In this document: positions 1 through 8,741 of the stretch, in pieces
How positions within the stretch are numbered: position 1 is the first letter of the stretch
Layout: each line of letters starts with the position of its first letter
Assembly (NCBI RefSeq): GCF_016741775.1
Contig: NZ_JAERRK010000002.1
Coordinates: forward strand, 62,001-126,000
Source of the DNA: Streptomyces actinomycinicus
GTDB taxonomy: Bacteria; Actinomycetota; Actinomycetes; Streptomycetales; Streptomycetaceae
Direction of reading: 5' to 3'
Length of the DNA: 64,000 nt
Translations under genes and position numbers: made by a program
The notes under the pieces: model-generated
Seen by the model: the letters and a program-made list of their open reading frames with translations, nothing else
What the model was told of the DNA's origin: nothing
The model's database searches: none

Positions 1-1
1 G

Positions 2-1024
2 TTCGCCGGCGTGGAGAGCCAGTACACGCGGTCCACCGGCCGGGACCCGCAGCGGGCGTCGATGGAGATCGACCTGTCGGACCGGTCCCAGGTGGCGGTG
101 GCGGCCCGCGAGTTCGCCCGCACCGAGGGCGTCAAGGCGTCGGTGGCGATATCCAGCGGCGGATTCGGCGACCGGCGCCGCGATCCCGCTACCTCGGCGG
201 GCATCACCGTCGGTGACTGCACCGCGCTGCGCGAGCTGGCCCACCTGCCGTCGTGCCGGGACGGAGACGTGTTCCTCGTACCGGGCACGGACGACGACGC
301 CGCACAGCAGGCCCTCCAGCGGCCGGGCCGGCACGGGTTCATCGACCCCACCTACGAAGGCGGCGAGCGCGGGCGCGAGGTCGCCTGGACGGTGCCCGCC
401 GGCCTGCGGAAGGTGACCGCGCGCCGGGACGCCCTGCAGTCCAGCGTCTCCGGCCTGCTGCTCACCCCGTCCGCGCTGCCCGCCAGGGCCGCACCGACGC
501 TGTACCACCAGGTCTACGTCCGCCTCGACCCCTCGGTGCCGGACGCGAACGAGCACGTGCGGAACACGGCCGCACACGTGGACCGGCTCGCCAACGCCTG
601 GAGCCTGTCGCCGACCCTGACGTCCGTGAAGTTCACCTCCCTGCGCACCGGCCTGTTCATCGGCGCGGTCTGTGTGCTGGCGCTGATCGGGGCGAGCCTG
701 CTGGTCTCCCAGCTGGAGCAGTTGCGGGAGCGGCGCAAGCTGCTGTCGTCGCTGGTCGCCTTCGGCACCCGGCGCCGCACGCTGGGCCTGTCGGTGCTGT
801 GGCAGACGGCGCTGCCGATCGCACTGGGCCTGCTGCTGGCCTCGACGGTGGGCCTGGCCCTCGGCGCGGTACTGCTGAAGATGGCGGCGACCCCGGTCAC
901 CGTCGACTGGGCGAGCGTACTGTCGCTCGCCGGTGCCGGCGCGGCGGTGGTCCTCGCGGTCACCCTGCTGAGCCTGCCGCCGCTGATCCGGCTGATGCGG
1001 CCGGAGGGGCTGCGCACGGAGTAG
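2..1024 (+). CDS. FtsX-like ABC transporter permease, C-terminal part (5' truncated by window)
   Basis: The frame is already open at the first base, so the true start lies outside the window; 340 residues remain. Residues of the visible part up to about 210 form an extracytoplasmic-looking segment. Three hydrophobic stretches follow (LFIGAVCVLALIGASLLV; a second around WQTALPIALGLLLASTVGLALG; a third around LSLAGAGAAVVLAVTLLSL), and the end is PLIRLMRPEGLRTE. This membrane layout and the cytoplasmic loop EQLRERRKLLSSLVAFGTRRR between segments 1 and 2 are typical of the C-terminal FtsX domain of MacB-type ABC permeases. The protein probably works with an ATPase encoded upstream of the window in export or envelope remodelling; the substrate cannot be inferred. 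It converges on oxyR with only 12 bp between stop codons. Confidence 0.82.
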   Translation, partial: FAGVESQYTRSTGRDPQRASMEIDLSDRSQVAVAAREFARTEGVKASVAISSGGFGDRRRDPATSAGITVGDCTALRELAHLPSCRDGDVFLVPGTDDDAAQQALQRPGRHGFIDPTYEGGERGREVAWTVPAGLRKVTARRDALQSSVSGLLLTPSALPARAAPTLYHQVYVRLDPSVPDANEHVRNTAAHVDRLANAWSLSPTLTSVKFTSLRTGLFIGAVCVLALIGASLLVSQLEQLRERRKLLSSLVAFGTRRRTLGLSVLWQTALPIALGLLLASTVGLALGAVLLKMAATPVTVDWASVLSLAGAGAAVVLAVTLLSLPPLIRLMRPEGLRTE

Positions 1025-1036
1025 CGGGCGCAGCGG

Positions 1037-1981
1037 CTATTCCAGCACCCGCACCGGCAGCGCGCTGAGCGCCTCGCGCAGAGCGGCGGCCAGTTCCTCG
1101 TACTCCACGGCCCGGGCCGCCCCCGCCCGCATGGCGAAGGCCACGCGACGGCTCGGGGCCGGCTCGGCGAAGTACCCGGTGAGGAGCTGGCTGCTGCGGG
1201 TCGTCTCCAGCCTGAGCGCGGTGCGCGGCAGCAGCGTGCAGCCGAGGCCGCCGGCCACGAGCTGGACCAGCGTCGACAGGCCGGCGGCGGTCGTGGTGAC
1301 GGGCGCGTCCTCGCGTCCGGCCTCCCGGCAGATGTCGAGGGCCTGGTCGCGCAGGCAGTGGCCCTCGTCCAGGAGCAGCAGGTTCAGTTCCTTGAGCGCC
1401 TCGCGGGGGATGCCCTCCCGGCCGCCGAGCCAGTGGTCGAGCGGGGTGACGAGCACGAAGTCCTCGTCGAAGAGGGGGAGTTCGACGATGCCGGGGACGC
1501 CGAGCGGCACGGCCAGCAGAAGCAGGTCGAGCCGGCCGGAGTTCAGGCCGTCGAGCAGGCTGGAGGTCTGCTCCTCGTGCACCTGGAGGTCGAGGTGCGG
1601 GTAGCGGTCGTGGACGAGCCGGAGCACGGCCGGCAGCAGGTACGGCGCGACCGTCGGGATCACCCCGAGCCGCAGCACGCCCGTGAAGGGCGCCCGCACC
1701 GCCTCGGCCTCCTCCAGCAGCGCGCCGACCTCGTCCAGCACCGCCCTGGCCCGTACGGCCAGCCGCTCCCCGGCGGACGAGAGCAGTACCTTGCGCGTCG
1801 TACGCTCGAGGAGGGTCACTCCCAGCGTCTCCTCCAGCGCCGAGACCGCACCGGACAGCGCGGGCTGGCTCATCCCGATGGCCGCCGCCGCGTCCCGGAA
1901 GTGCAGGTGCTCGGCCACGGCGACGAAGGCGCGCAACTGGGCCAGGCTCGGCTGCCTGCGCTTACCGTTACTGACAGTCAC
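1037..1981 (-). CDS. oxyR: LysR-type peroxide sensor OxyR
   Basis: 314-residue LysR-family regulator. The N-terminal winged HTH spans residues about 11-70 (FVAVAEHLHFRDAAAAIGMS) and a substrate-domain fold follows. Cys209 and Cys218 in GHCLRDQALDIC have the C-x8-C spacing of the redox-active Cys199/Cys208 pair of E. coli OxyR, so peroxide sensing by disulphide formation is expected. The start is GTG at 1981, supported by GGAGG nine bases upstream. It is divergent from ahpC-ahpD, the arrangement known in S. coelicolor, where OxyR activates ahpC. A 37-bp ATAG...CTAT operator covers the ribosome-binding site of oxyR itself, which suggests autoregulation. Confidence 0.93.
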   Translation of the reverse strand: MTVSNGKRRQPSLAQLRAFVAVAEHLHFRDAAAAIGMSQPALSGAVSALEETLGVTLLERTTRKVLLSSAGERLAVRARAVLDEVGALLEEAEAVRAPFTGVLRLGVIPTVAPYLLPAVLRLVHDRYPHLDLQVHEEQTSSLLDGLNSGRLDLLLLAVPLGVPGIVELPLFDEDFVLVTPLDHWLGGREGIPREALKELNLLLLDEGHCLRDQALDICREAGREDAPVTTTAAGLSTLVQLVAGGLGCTLLPRTALRLETTRSSQLLTGYFAEPAPSRRVAFAMRAGAARAVEYEELAAALREALSALPVRVLE

Positions 1982-1983
1982 TG

Positions 1984-2020
1984 ATAGCTACCTCCGATCA
2001 ACCTGACCCAGTGTAGCTAT
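1984..2020. promoter_or_regulatory. OxyR-type operator between oxyR and ahpC
   Basis: Outer half-elements ATAG (1984-1987) and CTAT (2017-2020) lie within perfect 8-bp arms ATAGCTAC and GTAGCTAT. The span is exactly 37 bp, the length of the classical tetrameric OxyR motif ATAG-N7-CTAT-N7-ATAG-N7-CTAT. The first inner element is CGAT (3 of 4 matches) at 1995-1998; the second inner element is not conserved. The site overlaps the oxyR Shine-Dalgarno (complement of 1991-1995) and sits about 95 bp upstream of ahpC. Confidence 0.7.
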
Positions 2021-2114
2021 TTCACTAATCAATGCACCCTGTGCCAACATCGACAACGTCCAACCCCTGGGAAACACCCTCAAAAGGGGTGTTTCTTCGC
2101 TGCAAGGAGAGCAC

Positions 2115-2669
2115 GTGCTCACTGTCGGTGACAAGTTCCCCGAGTTCGAACTGACCGCCTGCGTCTCGCTGGAGAAGGGCAAGGAGTTCGAGCAGATCCA
2201 CCACAAGTCCTACGAGGGCAAGTGGCTGGTGGTCTTCGCATGGCCCAAGGACTTCACCTTCGTCTGCCCGACCGAGATCGCCGCGTTCGGCAAGCTCAAC
2301 GACGAGTTCGCCGACCGTGACGCCCAGATCCTCGGCTTCTCCGGTGACTCCGAGTTCGTCCACCACGCCTGGCGCAAGGACCACCCGGACCTGACCGACC
2401 TGCCGTTCCCGATGATGGCCGACTCCAAGCACGAGCTGATGCGCGACCTGGGCATCGAGGGCGAGGACGGCTTCGCGCAGCGTGCCGTCTTCATCGTCGA
2501 CCCGAACCGCGAGATCCAGTTCACCATGGTCACCGCCGGTTCCGTGGGCCGTAACCCCAAGGAGGTCCTGCGGGTCCTGGACGCCCTGCAGACCGACGAG
2601 CTGTGCCCCTGCAACTGGAGCAAGGGCGAGGACACCCTGGACCCGGTCGCGCTGCTGGCTGGTGAGTGA
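2115..2669 (+). CDS. ahpC: Alkyl hydroperoxide reductase subunit C (2-Cys peroxiredoxin)
   Basis: 184-residue AhpC/TSA peroxiredoxin that reduces hydrogen peroxide and organic hydroperoxides. The peroxidatic Cys51 is in FTFVCPTEI and the C-terminal CPC motif (Cys164, Cys166 in DELCPCNW) matches the three-cysteine actinobacterial AhpC type, which is recycled by AhpD rather than AhpF. The start is GTG at 2115 with AAGGAG just upstream. ahpD begins three bases after the stop codon, so the two are co-translated. Expression is probably OxyR-dependent, through the divergent operator at 1984-2020. Confidence 0.96.
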   Translation: MLTVGDKFPEFELTACVSLEKGKEFEQIHHKSYEGKWLVVFAWPKDFTFVCPTEIAAFGKLNDEFADRDAQILGFSGDSEFVHHAWRKDHPDLTDLPFPMMADSKHELMRDLGIEGEDGFAQRAVFIVDPNREIQFTMVTAGSVGRNPKEVLRVLDALQTDELCPCNWSKGEDTLDPVALLAGE

Positions 2670-2672
2670 CCC

Positions 2673-3206
2673 ATGTCGCTCGACTCGCTGAAGTCCCGCG
2701 TCCCGGACTACGCCAAGGACCTGAAGCTCAACCTGGGTTCGGTCATCGGCAACTCCGAGCTGCCGGCGCAGCAGCTGTGGGGCACGGTGCTGGCGACCGC
2801 CATCGCCTCCCGTTCCCCGATCGTGCTGCGTGAGCTGGAGCCGGAGGCCAAGGCGAACCTGTCGCCGGAGGCCTACCAGGCCGCCAAGGCGGCCGCCGCG
2901 GTGATGGCGATGAACAACGTCTTCTACCGCACCCGCCACCTGCTGTCCGACCACGAGTACGGCACCCTGCGCGCGGGCCTGCGGATGAACGTCATCGGCA
3001 ACCCGGGTGTGGAGAAGGTCGACTTCGAGCTGTGGTCCTTCGCGGTCTCCGCGATCAACGGCTGCGGCCTGTGCCTGGACTCGCACGAGCAGGTGCTGCG
3101 CAAGGCCGGCGTGGAGCGCGAGACCGTCCAGGAGGCGTTCAAGATCGCCTCTGTCGTGCAGGCGGTCGGCGTGACCCTCGAGGCCGAGGCCGTACTGGCC
3201 GAGTGA
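2673..3206 (+). CDS. ahpD: Alkylhydroperoxidase AhpD
   Basis: 177-residue all-helical AhpD (carboxymuconolactone decarboxylase fold). The thioredoxin-like active site Cys131-x-x-Cys134 is in [12 protein letters not shown], including the downstream His of the EX11CX2CX3H proton-relay signature. Known role: reduces oxidised AhpC, itself recharged by lipoamide or dihydrolipoamide proteins. It starts at ATG 2673, immediately after ahpC. A perfect-armed hairpin follows the stop codon and closes the ahpCD transcript. Confidence 0.96.
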   Translation: MSLDSLKSRVPDYAKDLKLNLGSVIGNSELPAQQLWGTVLATAIASRSPIVLRELEPEAKANLSPEAYQAAKAAAAVMAMNNVFYRTRHLLSDHEYGTLRAGLRMNVIGNPGVEKVDFELWSFAVSAINGCGLCLDSHEQVLRKAGVERETVQEAFKIASVVQAVGVTLEAEAVLAE

Positions 3207-3224
3207 CCCGAGACGGCGCGGCTC

Positions 3225-3255
3225 GGCCCCCTGCCCACCTGGTGGGCGGGGGGCC
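3225..3255 (+). terminator. Hairpin terminator of ahpC-ahpD
   Basis: Arms GGCCCCCTGCCCACC (3225-3239) and GGTGGGCGGGGGGCC (3241-3255) pair over 15 positions with one mismatch and a very small loop, 18 bases after the ahpD stop. A T-rich stretch (GTCGTCGTCTTCT) follows on the plus strand. Confidence 0.7.
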
Positions 3256-3374
3256 GTCGTCGTCTTCTGAGTACCCGTACTCAAGCCCCGCGGCCCCCGG
3301 TTGCGGAAAGCTGCGGCCATGGAGCCACGGTCTTCGGTCCGCCGCCGTCGCCCTCGCCGGCGCGATAGTGCGCG

Positions 3375-4769
3375 CTAGGCTCCCGCGCTCCCCTCCGCGG
3401 CGGCCGGGGCCGGTTCCCCGGCGCCCTCGCCCTCGTTCTCGCTCGCGCTCTCGCCGGCCGAAGGAGCGGAGGCCTTCTGCTGCTGCAACTCCGCCGAGTA
3501 CTGCCGCAGATAGCCCACCACCGTGTTGGACACCGCGACCAGCGGTACGGCCACCACGGCGCCGCCGATGCCGGCCACCATGCCGCCGGCGGCCACGGTC
3601 AGGACGACCGCCAGCGGGTGCACCCGGACCGCGCGGCCGAGGATGAAAGGCTGCAGGACGTGCCCCTCGATCTGCTGGACCGCGAGGACGACCACCAGGG
3701 TCATGAGGGCCGTGAAGACACCCTGCGTCACCAGCGCCACGATCACCGCGAGCGCGCCGGAGGCGACCGCGCCGACCAGCGGGATGAACGAGAACAGGAA
3801 GATGAAGACGGCCAGCGGGACGGCCATCGGCACGTCCAGGAAGTAGATGCCGATGCCGATGAAGATGGCGTCGATGAGCGCGACGAGGACGGTGCCGCGG
3901 ACATACGCGGTCAGGGTGCGCCAGGCGCGCGGGCCGGCGCCCGCCACGCCCGGCCGGGCGGCCGAGGGCACCAGCTTCAGGAACCACTCCCAGATGCGCT
4001 TGCCGTCGTAGAGCAGGAACAGCGTCGAGAAGAACACCAGCAGGATGCCGGTGAGGGCCTCCACGATGACCTGAACGCCCTCCAGGCCCGCGGACGTGAT
4101 CTGGTCGGCGTTGGCGCCGATCGCCTCGCGGAGGTTCTTGGCGATCTGGTTGATCTGCTTGTCGGTGACGTGGAAGGGGCTCTTCAGCAGCCAGTTGCGC
4201 AGGTCGTCGATGCCGCTCTGGATCTGGTTGGAGAGCGTGTCGATGTTCTCCATGACCTGCCAGGTCACGAACCAGCCCATCAGGCCGATGACGACGAAGC
4301 CGCTGATGGCGGTGAGCGCGGTGGCCGGACCGCGCGGCACCCCGCGCCGGGTGAGCCGGGCGACCGTCGGCTGCAGCAGCGCGGTGACCAGCAGGGCGAT
4401 GACGAACGTGAACACCACCAGTTGGACGGCGCTGATGACCCGCATCAGCACCCACACGGTGCCGGCCAGGACCAGCAGGCGCCAGCCGGCCTCGGCCGCG
4501 ACCCGTACGCCCCAGGGCACGGCCTCGGCCGGATCGGGGCGAGGACCCTGCGCGGCGGGCCGGGGGGCGGGCGGGGCCGGTTCGGGGGCGGCTGCCGGGA
4601 CGGGTGCGGCGGCGGGTGAGGCGAGGGGTTCGGTGGCCGGTTCCCGACCGGTCTCCGCGTCGGCCCCGGAAGGCTCTTTCGCCACCTCCGCGCGGCGCTG
4701 GTCGAGACGCTCGCTCATCTCGGTGAGACCGGCCCCGAGCCGGCCGAGCCACCCTGGCACTCGCGACAT
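3375..4769 (-). CDS. AI-2E (TqsA/PerM) family transporter-like membrane protein
   Basis: 464 residues. A Pro/Ala-rich cytoplasmic N-terminus (residues about 15-75) is followed by the alternating hydrophobic and amphipathic pattern of the AI-2E transporter family. Paired membrane segments appear near residues 90-140 and 145-180, a long extracytoplasmic region contains QINQIAKNLREAIGANADQI, and several helices follow, including VFIFLFSFIPLVGAVASGALAVIVAL. The C-terminus is again low complexity and acidic (ESASENEGEGAGEP). The ATG at 4769 is chosen because AGAGGA precedes it and the frame further upstream lacks family similarity. Transport substrate is unknown; in Actinobacteria the family is usually annotated only by homology. 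Confidence 0.85.
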   Translation of the reverse strand: MSRVPGWLGRLGAGLTEMSERLDQRRAEVAKEPSGADAETGREPATEPLASPAAAPVPAAAPEPAPPAPRPAAQGPRPDPAEAVPWGVRVAAEAGWRLLVLAGTVWVLMRVISAVQLVVFTFVIALLVTALLQPTVARLTRRGVPRGPATALTAISGFVVIGLMGWFVTWQVMENIDTLSNQIQSGIDDLRNWLLKSPFHVTDKQINQIAKNLREAIGANADQITSAGLEGVQVIVEALTGILLVFFSTLFLLYDGKRIWEWFLKLVPSAARPGVAGAGPRAWRTLTAYVRGTVLVALIDAIFIGIGIYFLDVPMAVPLAVFIFLFSFIPLVGAVASGALAVIVALVTQGVFTALMTLVVVLAVQQIEGHVLQPFILGRAVRVHPLAVVLTVAAGGMVAGIGGAVVAVPLVAVSNTVVGYLRQYSAELQQQKASAPSAGESASENEGEGAGEPAPAAAEGSAGA

Positions 4770-4984
4770 GATCCGTCCTCTTCCCCCGCGTCCCCGGGTG
4801 CTCGCCACCACTCCCCCAGCCGTTCGGGTACGACCGTACAGGGCGAAAGCCCCTCCCCTGAGGACGGGGAGGGGCTGCGCGAGGTTGAGAGGCGCACCGG
4901 ACACACCCCCGAGGGGGCGCCGGGAACCGCGCGACCAGCCACACCCGGCCGCACGTGCTCAGTGGGCCGGATGCGGCGGAGCGT

Positions 4985-5689
4985 CTAGTACCAGTGGTTG
5001 GCCTGCCAGAACGACCACGCCTGGCACGGGCTGCCGTAGCGGCCGTTCATGTAGCTGAGGCCCCACTTGATCTGCGTGGCCGGGTTGGTCTGCCAGTCGG
5101 CGCCGGCGGAGGACATCTTGGAGCCGGGCAGGGCCTGGAAGAGGCCGTAGGCACCGGAGGAGGCGTTCACCGCGCGGTAGTTCCAGCTGGACTCGTGGTC
5201 CACGATGTTGCTGAAGCACTGGTACTGGCCGGAGGCCACCATCTGACGCGCCATCGCCTGGATCTGCGCCACGGTGTAGCTGCTCTGGGTGGGGAAGCTG
5301 GAGGAGTCGCGGACGTCGTCGCGGCTGGCCGCGGCCTTCGCCTCGGCGCGCTCCTTGGCCTCCTGGGCAGCCGCCTTCTCGGCGGCTTCCTTCTTGGCGA
5401 TCGCGGTCTCGGCGGCAGCCTTGCGGGCCGCTTCCTCGGCGTCCTTCTTGGCGCTCGTGTCCGCGGCGATGGCCTGTGCGTCGGCCTGCTGCGTCAGGGA
5501 CGCGGACGCGACCTGCACCTGCGCCTGCTGACCCGCGGGTATGTCCGCGAGGAGCGTGGTGTCGGCTGCCGTCGCCTCGGCGTCGTTGGTCTGCGCGGTG
5601 CTGCCCGAGGCAACGCCGACGACGCTTCCGACAGCGGTGACCGCGGTGGCCGAGGCCACTGCGAATCCCCGGACCGAAATCCGGCTCAC
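4985..5689 (-). CDS. Secreted transglycosylase-like (SLT/lysozyme fold) protein
   Basis: 234 residues. The start is GTG at 5689, preceded by GGAAGGAAACC. A secretion signal spans residues about 1-32 (VSRISVRGFAVASATAVTAV...). An Ala/Lys/Glu-rich coiled-coil region (about 60-130, AAETAIAKKEAAEKAAAQEA) acts as a spacer. The C-terminal domain of about 85 residues begins FSNIVDHESSWNYRAVNASSGAYGLFQALP, where the Glu of DHESSW is the expected catalytic residue. It ends ...SFWQANHWY. This layout matches Streptomyces SLT-domain cell-wall hydrolases. It is monocistronic with a leader of about 300 bp, which contains a Crp-like palindrome. Confidence 0.88.
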   Translation of the reverse strand: MSRISVRGFAVASATAVTAVGSVVGVASGSTAQTNDAEATAADTTLLADIPAGQQAQVQVASASLTQQADAQAIAADTSAKKDAEEAARKAAAETAIAKKEAAEKAAAQEAKERAEAKAAASRDDVRDSSSFPTQSSYTVAQIQAMARQMVASGQYQCFSNIVDHESSWNYRAVNASSGAYGLFQALPGSKMSSAGADWQTNPATQIKWGLSYMNGRYGSPCQAWSFWQANHWY

Positions 5690-6087
5690 ACGGTTTCCTT
5701 CCAGCGTCGCCCGCTTCGGTGACCCTGGCGGACGCAATCGTGCCCCTGGCACTGGCCTCCCAACTGCGGGGTCACGGGAGGCGCGGGCCCGGTGGGCAAC
5801 TCCCGCTGGGGGAGCGCCGCGAGGTGCTCGGGCGGCATACGGCGGCGTTATGGAGTTGAGGTCCTGCTGTGATGCCGTACCGCTGGGGGTACACATGTGC
5901 CGTATGCGGGGGCCTGACAGGACTGAGACTCTGCCGTAACCGGGCGCCGGGTGGCAATTCTGTGTTGCGTGTGAAAGCTCACATCCCGTTTGGTCCGGGG
6001 GATTTCAGGAAAGCGCCACACGCGAAGGCGCCGCCCGGCTAGGCTCGTGGCCTTTGCCGGACGGCGCCAACCGCCGTCAGTTCGGCG
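5690..6087. other. Intergenic region, upstream of SLT gene and downstream of PhoH-like gene
   Basis: About 400 bp with no supported gene. It holds the long leader of the minus-strand SLT gene and a 14-bp Crp-like palindrome (5970-5983). Partial inverted repeats are visible (for example GTACGGCAT / ATGCCGTAC-like arms around 5838-5907), but they could not be matched to a known riboswitch class. Confidence 0.6.
5970..5983. promoter_or_regulatory. Crp-like palindrome upstream of SLT gene
   Basis: TGTGAAAGCTCACA is a perfect TGTGA-N4-TCACA palindrome, about 280 bp upstream of the SLT start. The Streptomyces Crp consensus GTG-N6-GNCAC is matched except for the internal G. Crp control of cell-wall hydrolase genes is known in Streptomyces; its use here is inference. 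Confidence 0.35.
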
Positions 6088-7413
6088 TCAGATGTGCCCG
6101 TCCTCCAGCATTTCGGTCACAAGCGCCGCAATCTGGGACCTCTCGGACCGCGTCAGCGTGACGTGCGCGAAGAGCGGGTGCCCCTTCAGCTTCTCCACGA
6201 CGGCGACCACACCGTCATAACGGCCTACGCGCAGATTGTCCCGCTGTGCCACGTCATGCGTCAGCACGACCCGCGAATTGGCGCCGATCCGGGACAGAAC
6301 GGTCAGCAGCACGTTCCGCTCCAGCGACTGCGCCTCGTCCACGATCACGAACGCGTCGTGGAGCGACCGGCCGCGGATGTGGGTGAGCGGGAGGACCTCC
6401 AGCATCCCGCGCGCGGTGACCTCCTCGATGACCTCGCGGCTGGTGACCGCCGAGAGCGTGTCGAAGACGGCCTGGGCCCACGGGCTCATCTTCTCCGCCT
6501 CGCTGCCCGGCAGATAGCCCAGCTCCTGGCCGCCGACCGCGTACAGCGGCCGGAAGACCATCACCTTCTGGTGCTGCCGCCGCTCCAGGACCGCCTCCAG
6601 GCCCGCGCACAGCGCCAGCGCCGACTTGCCGGTGCCGGCCCGGCCGCCCATCGAGACGATGCCGACGTCCGGGTCGAGCAGCAGATCGAGCGCGATGCGC
6701 TGCTCGGCGCTGCGGCCCTTGATGCCGAACGCCTCCCGGTCGCCGCGCACCAGGCGGACGTTGCCCTCGGAGGTGATCCGGCCGAGCGCCTTGCCGCGCT
6801 CGGACTGGATGGTCAGGCCGGTGTGCACGGGGAGGTCGGACGCCTCCGGGACGTACACGTGCCCTTCCTCGAAGAGGATGTCCACCTGCTCACCCGAGAG
6901 GGTGAGTTCGGACATCCCGGTCCAGCCGGAGTTCTCCGTGATGGCGAGTTCGGCCCGGTACTCCTCGGCCAGGAGGCCGACCGACGACGCCTTGATCCTG
7001 AGTGGCAGGTCCTTCGACACGACGGTGACGTCGAACCCCTCGGCCTGCAGGTTGCGGGCCACCGCGAGGATGCGGGAGTCGTTGTCCCCCAGGCGGTAGC
7101 CGGTGGGCAGCACGCTGGGGTCCGAGTGGTTCAGCTCGACACGGATCGTGCCGCCGAGATCCCCGATCGGGATGGGGGCGTCGAGACGGCCGTACCGGAC
7201 CCGGTAGTCGTCCAGCAGGCGCAGTGCCTGGCGGGCGAAGTAGCCGAGTTCGGGATGGTGCCGCTTTGCCTCCAGCTCCGTGACCACGACGATGGGGAGC
7301 ACGACCTCGTGCTCGTCGAAGCGGGTCAGGGCGTTCGGGTCGGCCAGCAGGACGCTGGTGTCGAGAACATAGGTGCGCCGGTCTGACTTGTGGCGCTTTG
7401 CGCTGGTCACCAC
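6088..7413 (-). CDS. PhoH family protein with N-terminal PIN domain
   Basis: 441 residues. The PIN domain (residues about 14-150) starts with [18 protein letters not shown] and contains the acidic residues DTS and DNDSRI expected of the RNase fold. The PhoH ATPase domain occupies about 225-435, with Walker [13 protein letters not shown] and Walker B VIVDEAQS. The N-PIN/C-PhoH arrangement is that of the PhoH2 class, for which RNA helicase/RNase activity has been reported in mycobacteria. It is the only gene in its transcription unit here; the nearest upstream minus-strand gene is uppS, with a terminator between them. Confidence 0.9.
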   Translation of the reverse strand: MVTSAKRHKSDRRTYVLDTSVLLADPNALTRFDEHEVVLPIVVVTELEAKRHHPELGYFARQALRLLDDYRVRYGRLDAPIPIGDLGGTIRVELNHSDPSVLPTGYRLGDNDSRILAVARNLQAEGFDVTVVSKDLPLRIKASSVGLLAEEYRAELAITENSGWTGMSELTLSGEQVDILFEEGHVYVPEASDLPVHTGLTIQSERGKALGRITSEGNVRLVRGDREAFGIKGRSAEQRIALDLLLDPDVGIVSMGGRAGTGKSALALCAGLEAVLERRQHQKVMVFRPLYAVGGQELGYLPGSEAEKMSPWAQAVFDTLSAVTSREVIEEVTARGMLEVLPLTHIRGRSLHDAFVIVDEAQSLERNVLLTVLSRIGANSRVVLTHDVAQRDNLRVGRYDGVVAVVEKLKGHPLFAHVTLTRSERSQIAALVTEMLEDGHI

Positions 7414-7743
7414 GGAAGGACGTACCCCCTCGGATGAGGTCGGGGAGCGACGGAGTGGAAGCCGGGCCGGGAGGGCGGGGAAATCCAGGCCGGTCGTCGG
7501 CCGCCCTGCACGGGCCGAGGACCGGCCCTCCGCCTCTTCGTCCGCGCTGTGACCGCACGATCGGGCTGGTGCAAAGGGCCTCCCGGGCGGACGGCTCCGT
7601 GCCGTCCGCTGAGATCCGACACCCGTGGTTCGGGTGTCGACCTGTTTGGCTTATGCCCTCGAACATGCACTGCCATGCAAATACGGCCAACAGCGCGCTG
7701 GTGAACTCCTCGTTACATCCGCAAGAACCGGGGCAAACGACAA
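7414..7743. other. Intergenic region between PhoH-like gene and uppS terminator
   Basis: About 330 bp without a convincing gene. It must contain the promoter of the minus-strand PIN-PhoH gene; no clear -35/-10 pair or RNA gene was recognised. A short stretch near 7560-7700 is less GC-rich than the flanks, as expected for a promoter region. Confidence 0.5.
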
Positions 7744-7771
7744 CGCCCCGTCACCGGGCGGCGACGGGGCG
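7744..7771 (-). terminator. Terminator downstream of uppS
   Basis: Perfect 9-bp arms CGCCCCGTC (7744-7752) and GACGGGGCG (7763-7771). On the minus strand they are followed by TTGTCGTTTGCC. It lies 12 bases beyond the uppS stop codon. Confidence 0.7.
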
Positions 7772-7783
7772 GTGCCGGACGGG

Positions 7784-8557
7784 TCAGCCGCCGTAGCGCC
7801 GGTGACGTGCCGCGTAGTCGCGCAGCGCGCGCAGGAAGTCGACCTTCCGGAAGGCCGGCCAGAAGACCTCACAGAAGTAGTACTCGGAGTGCGCCGTCTG
7901 CCAGAGCATGAATCCGGACAATCGCTGTTCCCCGCTGGTGCGGATCACCAGGTCCGGGTCGGGCTGGGCCCCGGTGTAGAGGTGACGGCCGATCATGTCG
8001 ACGTCGACGGACTCGGCGAGGTCCTCCATCGCCACGCCCTTGTCGTGCGCGTCGAGCAGCATGGAGCGCACGGCGTCGGCGATCTCCTGCCGGCCGCCGT
8101 AACCGATGGCCACGTTGACGAGTATGCCGTCGATGTGGGCGGTGGCCTCCTCGGCCTCCTTCAGGGTGCGCTGCATGCCCGCGGGCAGCAGGTCCATGGT
8201 GCCGACGTGGTGCACGCGCCAGCGGCCGTCGGCGACGAGGGTGCGGACGACGTCCTCGATGATGCCGAGCAGGGGGACCAGTTCGTCCTGCGGCCGGTCG
8301 AAGTTGTCGGTCGACAGCAGCCACAGGGTGACGACCTCGACGTCGGTCTCGGTGCACCAGCCGAGGAACTCCTCGATCTTCTCGGCACCGGCCCGGTGGC
8401 CGTGGACGGTACTGGAGCCGCTCGCCTTCGCCCAGCGGCGGTTGCCGTCCATGATGACGCCGATGTGCTTGGGCACCTGAGCGTGGTCCAGGTGGCCCTC
8501 CACCCGGCGTGCGTAGAGCCTGACGAGCAGGCTGCGCAGCTTGTCGCGCAGGTTCAC
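7784..8557 (-). CDS. uppS: Isoprenyl (undecaprenyl) diphosphate synthase, cis-prenyltransferase
   Basis: 257 residues. Conserved cis-prenyltransferase regions run in order: HIGVIMDGNRRWAKASG (catalytic Asp37), STVHGHRAGAEKIEEFLGWC, TLWLLSTDNFDRP, VNVAIGYGGRQEI and DLVIRTSGEQRLSGFMLWQTAHSEYYF near the C-terminus. It condenses isopentenyl diphosphate onto allylic diphosphates to make the lipid carrier of wall synthesis. Streptomyces usually has more than one paralogue, so chain length is uncertain. The GTG at 8557 is preferred (GGAGAA upstream, family homology begins shortly after). A strong terminator-like hairpin lies 150 bp upstream in the same orientation. Confidence 0.93.
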   Translation of the reverse strand: MNLRDKLRSLLVRLYARRVEGHLDHAQVPKHIGVIMDGNRRWAKASGSSTVHGHRAGAEKIEEFLGWCTETDVEVVTLWLLSTDNFDRPQDELVPLLGIIEDVVRTLVADGRWRVHHVGTMDLLPAGMQRTLKEAEEATAHIDGILVNVAIGYGGRQEIADAVRSMLLDAHDKGVAMEDLAESVDVDMIGRHLYTGAQPDPDLVIRTSGEQRLSGFMLWQTAHSEYYFCEVFWPAFRKVDFLRALRDYAARHRRYGG

Positions 8558-8700
8558 GTGGTTCTCCGGGGAATTTTGGCGCGGGGTCAGGTGCCGGAGC
8601 CTACCGGTGCCGGGCGCCCGCTCACGGTCCGGGGTTTTGGTTCCCCGGGCCCTGGGTTGGGACGACGGACGCCGGCTGAACGGTTCCGGACGCCCGCCAC

Positions 8701-8741
8701 AAAAAACGGGCCGGTCCGTGGGGGGGAGACGGACCGGCCCG
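8701..8741 (-). terminator. Strong intrinsic terminator upstream of uppS
   Basis: Perfect 13-bp arms CGGGCCGGTCCGT (8707-8719) and ACGGACCGGCCCG (8729-8741). On the minus strand the stem is followed directly by TTTTTTGT (8706-8699), making it a canonical rho-independent terminator. It points toward uppS, whose start is 150 bp further on, and no gene ends within 600 bp before it. Confidence 0.8.

Noticed and set aside
5690..5960. c-di-AMP (ydaO) riboswitch upstream of the SLT gene
   Set aside because: Such riboswitches occur before Streptomyces wall-hydrolase genes, but the conserved core segments could not be found by eye. A covariance-model search would decide.
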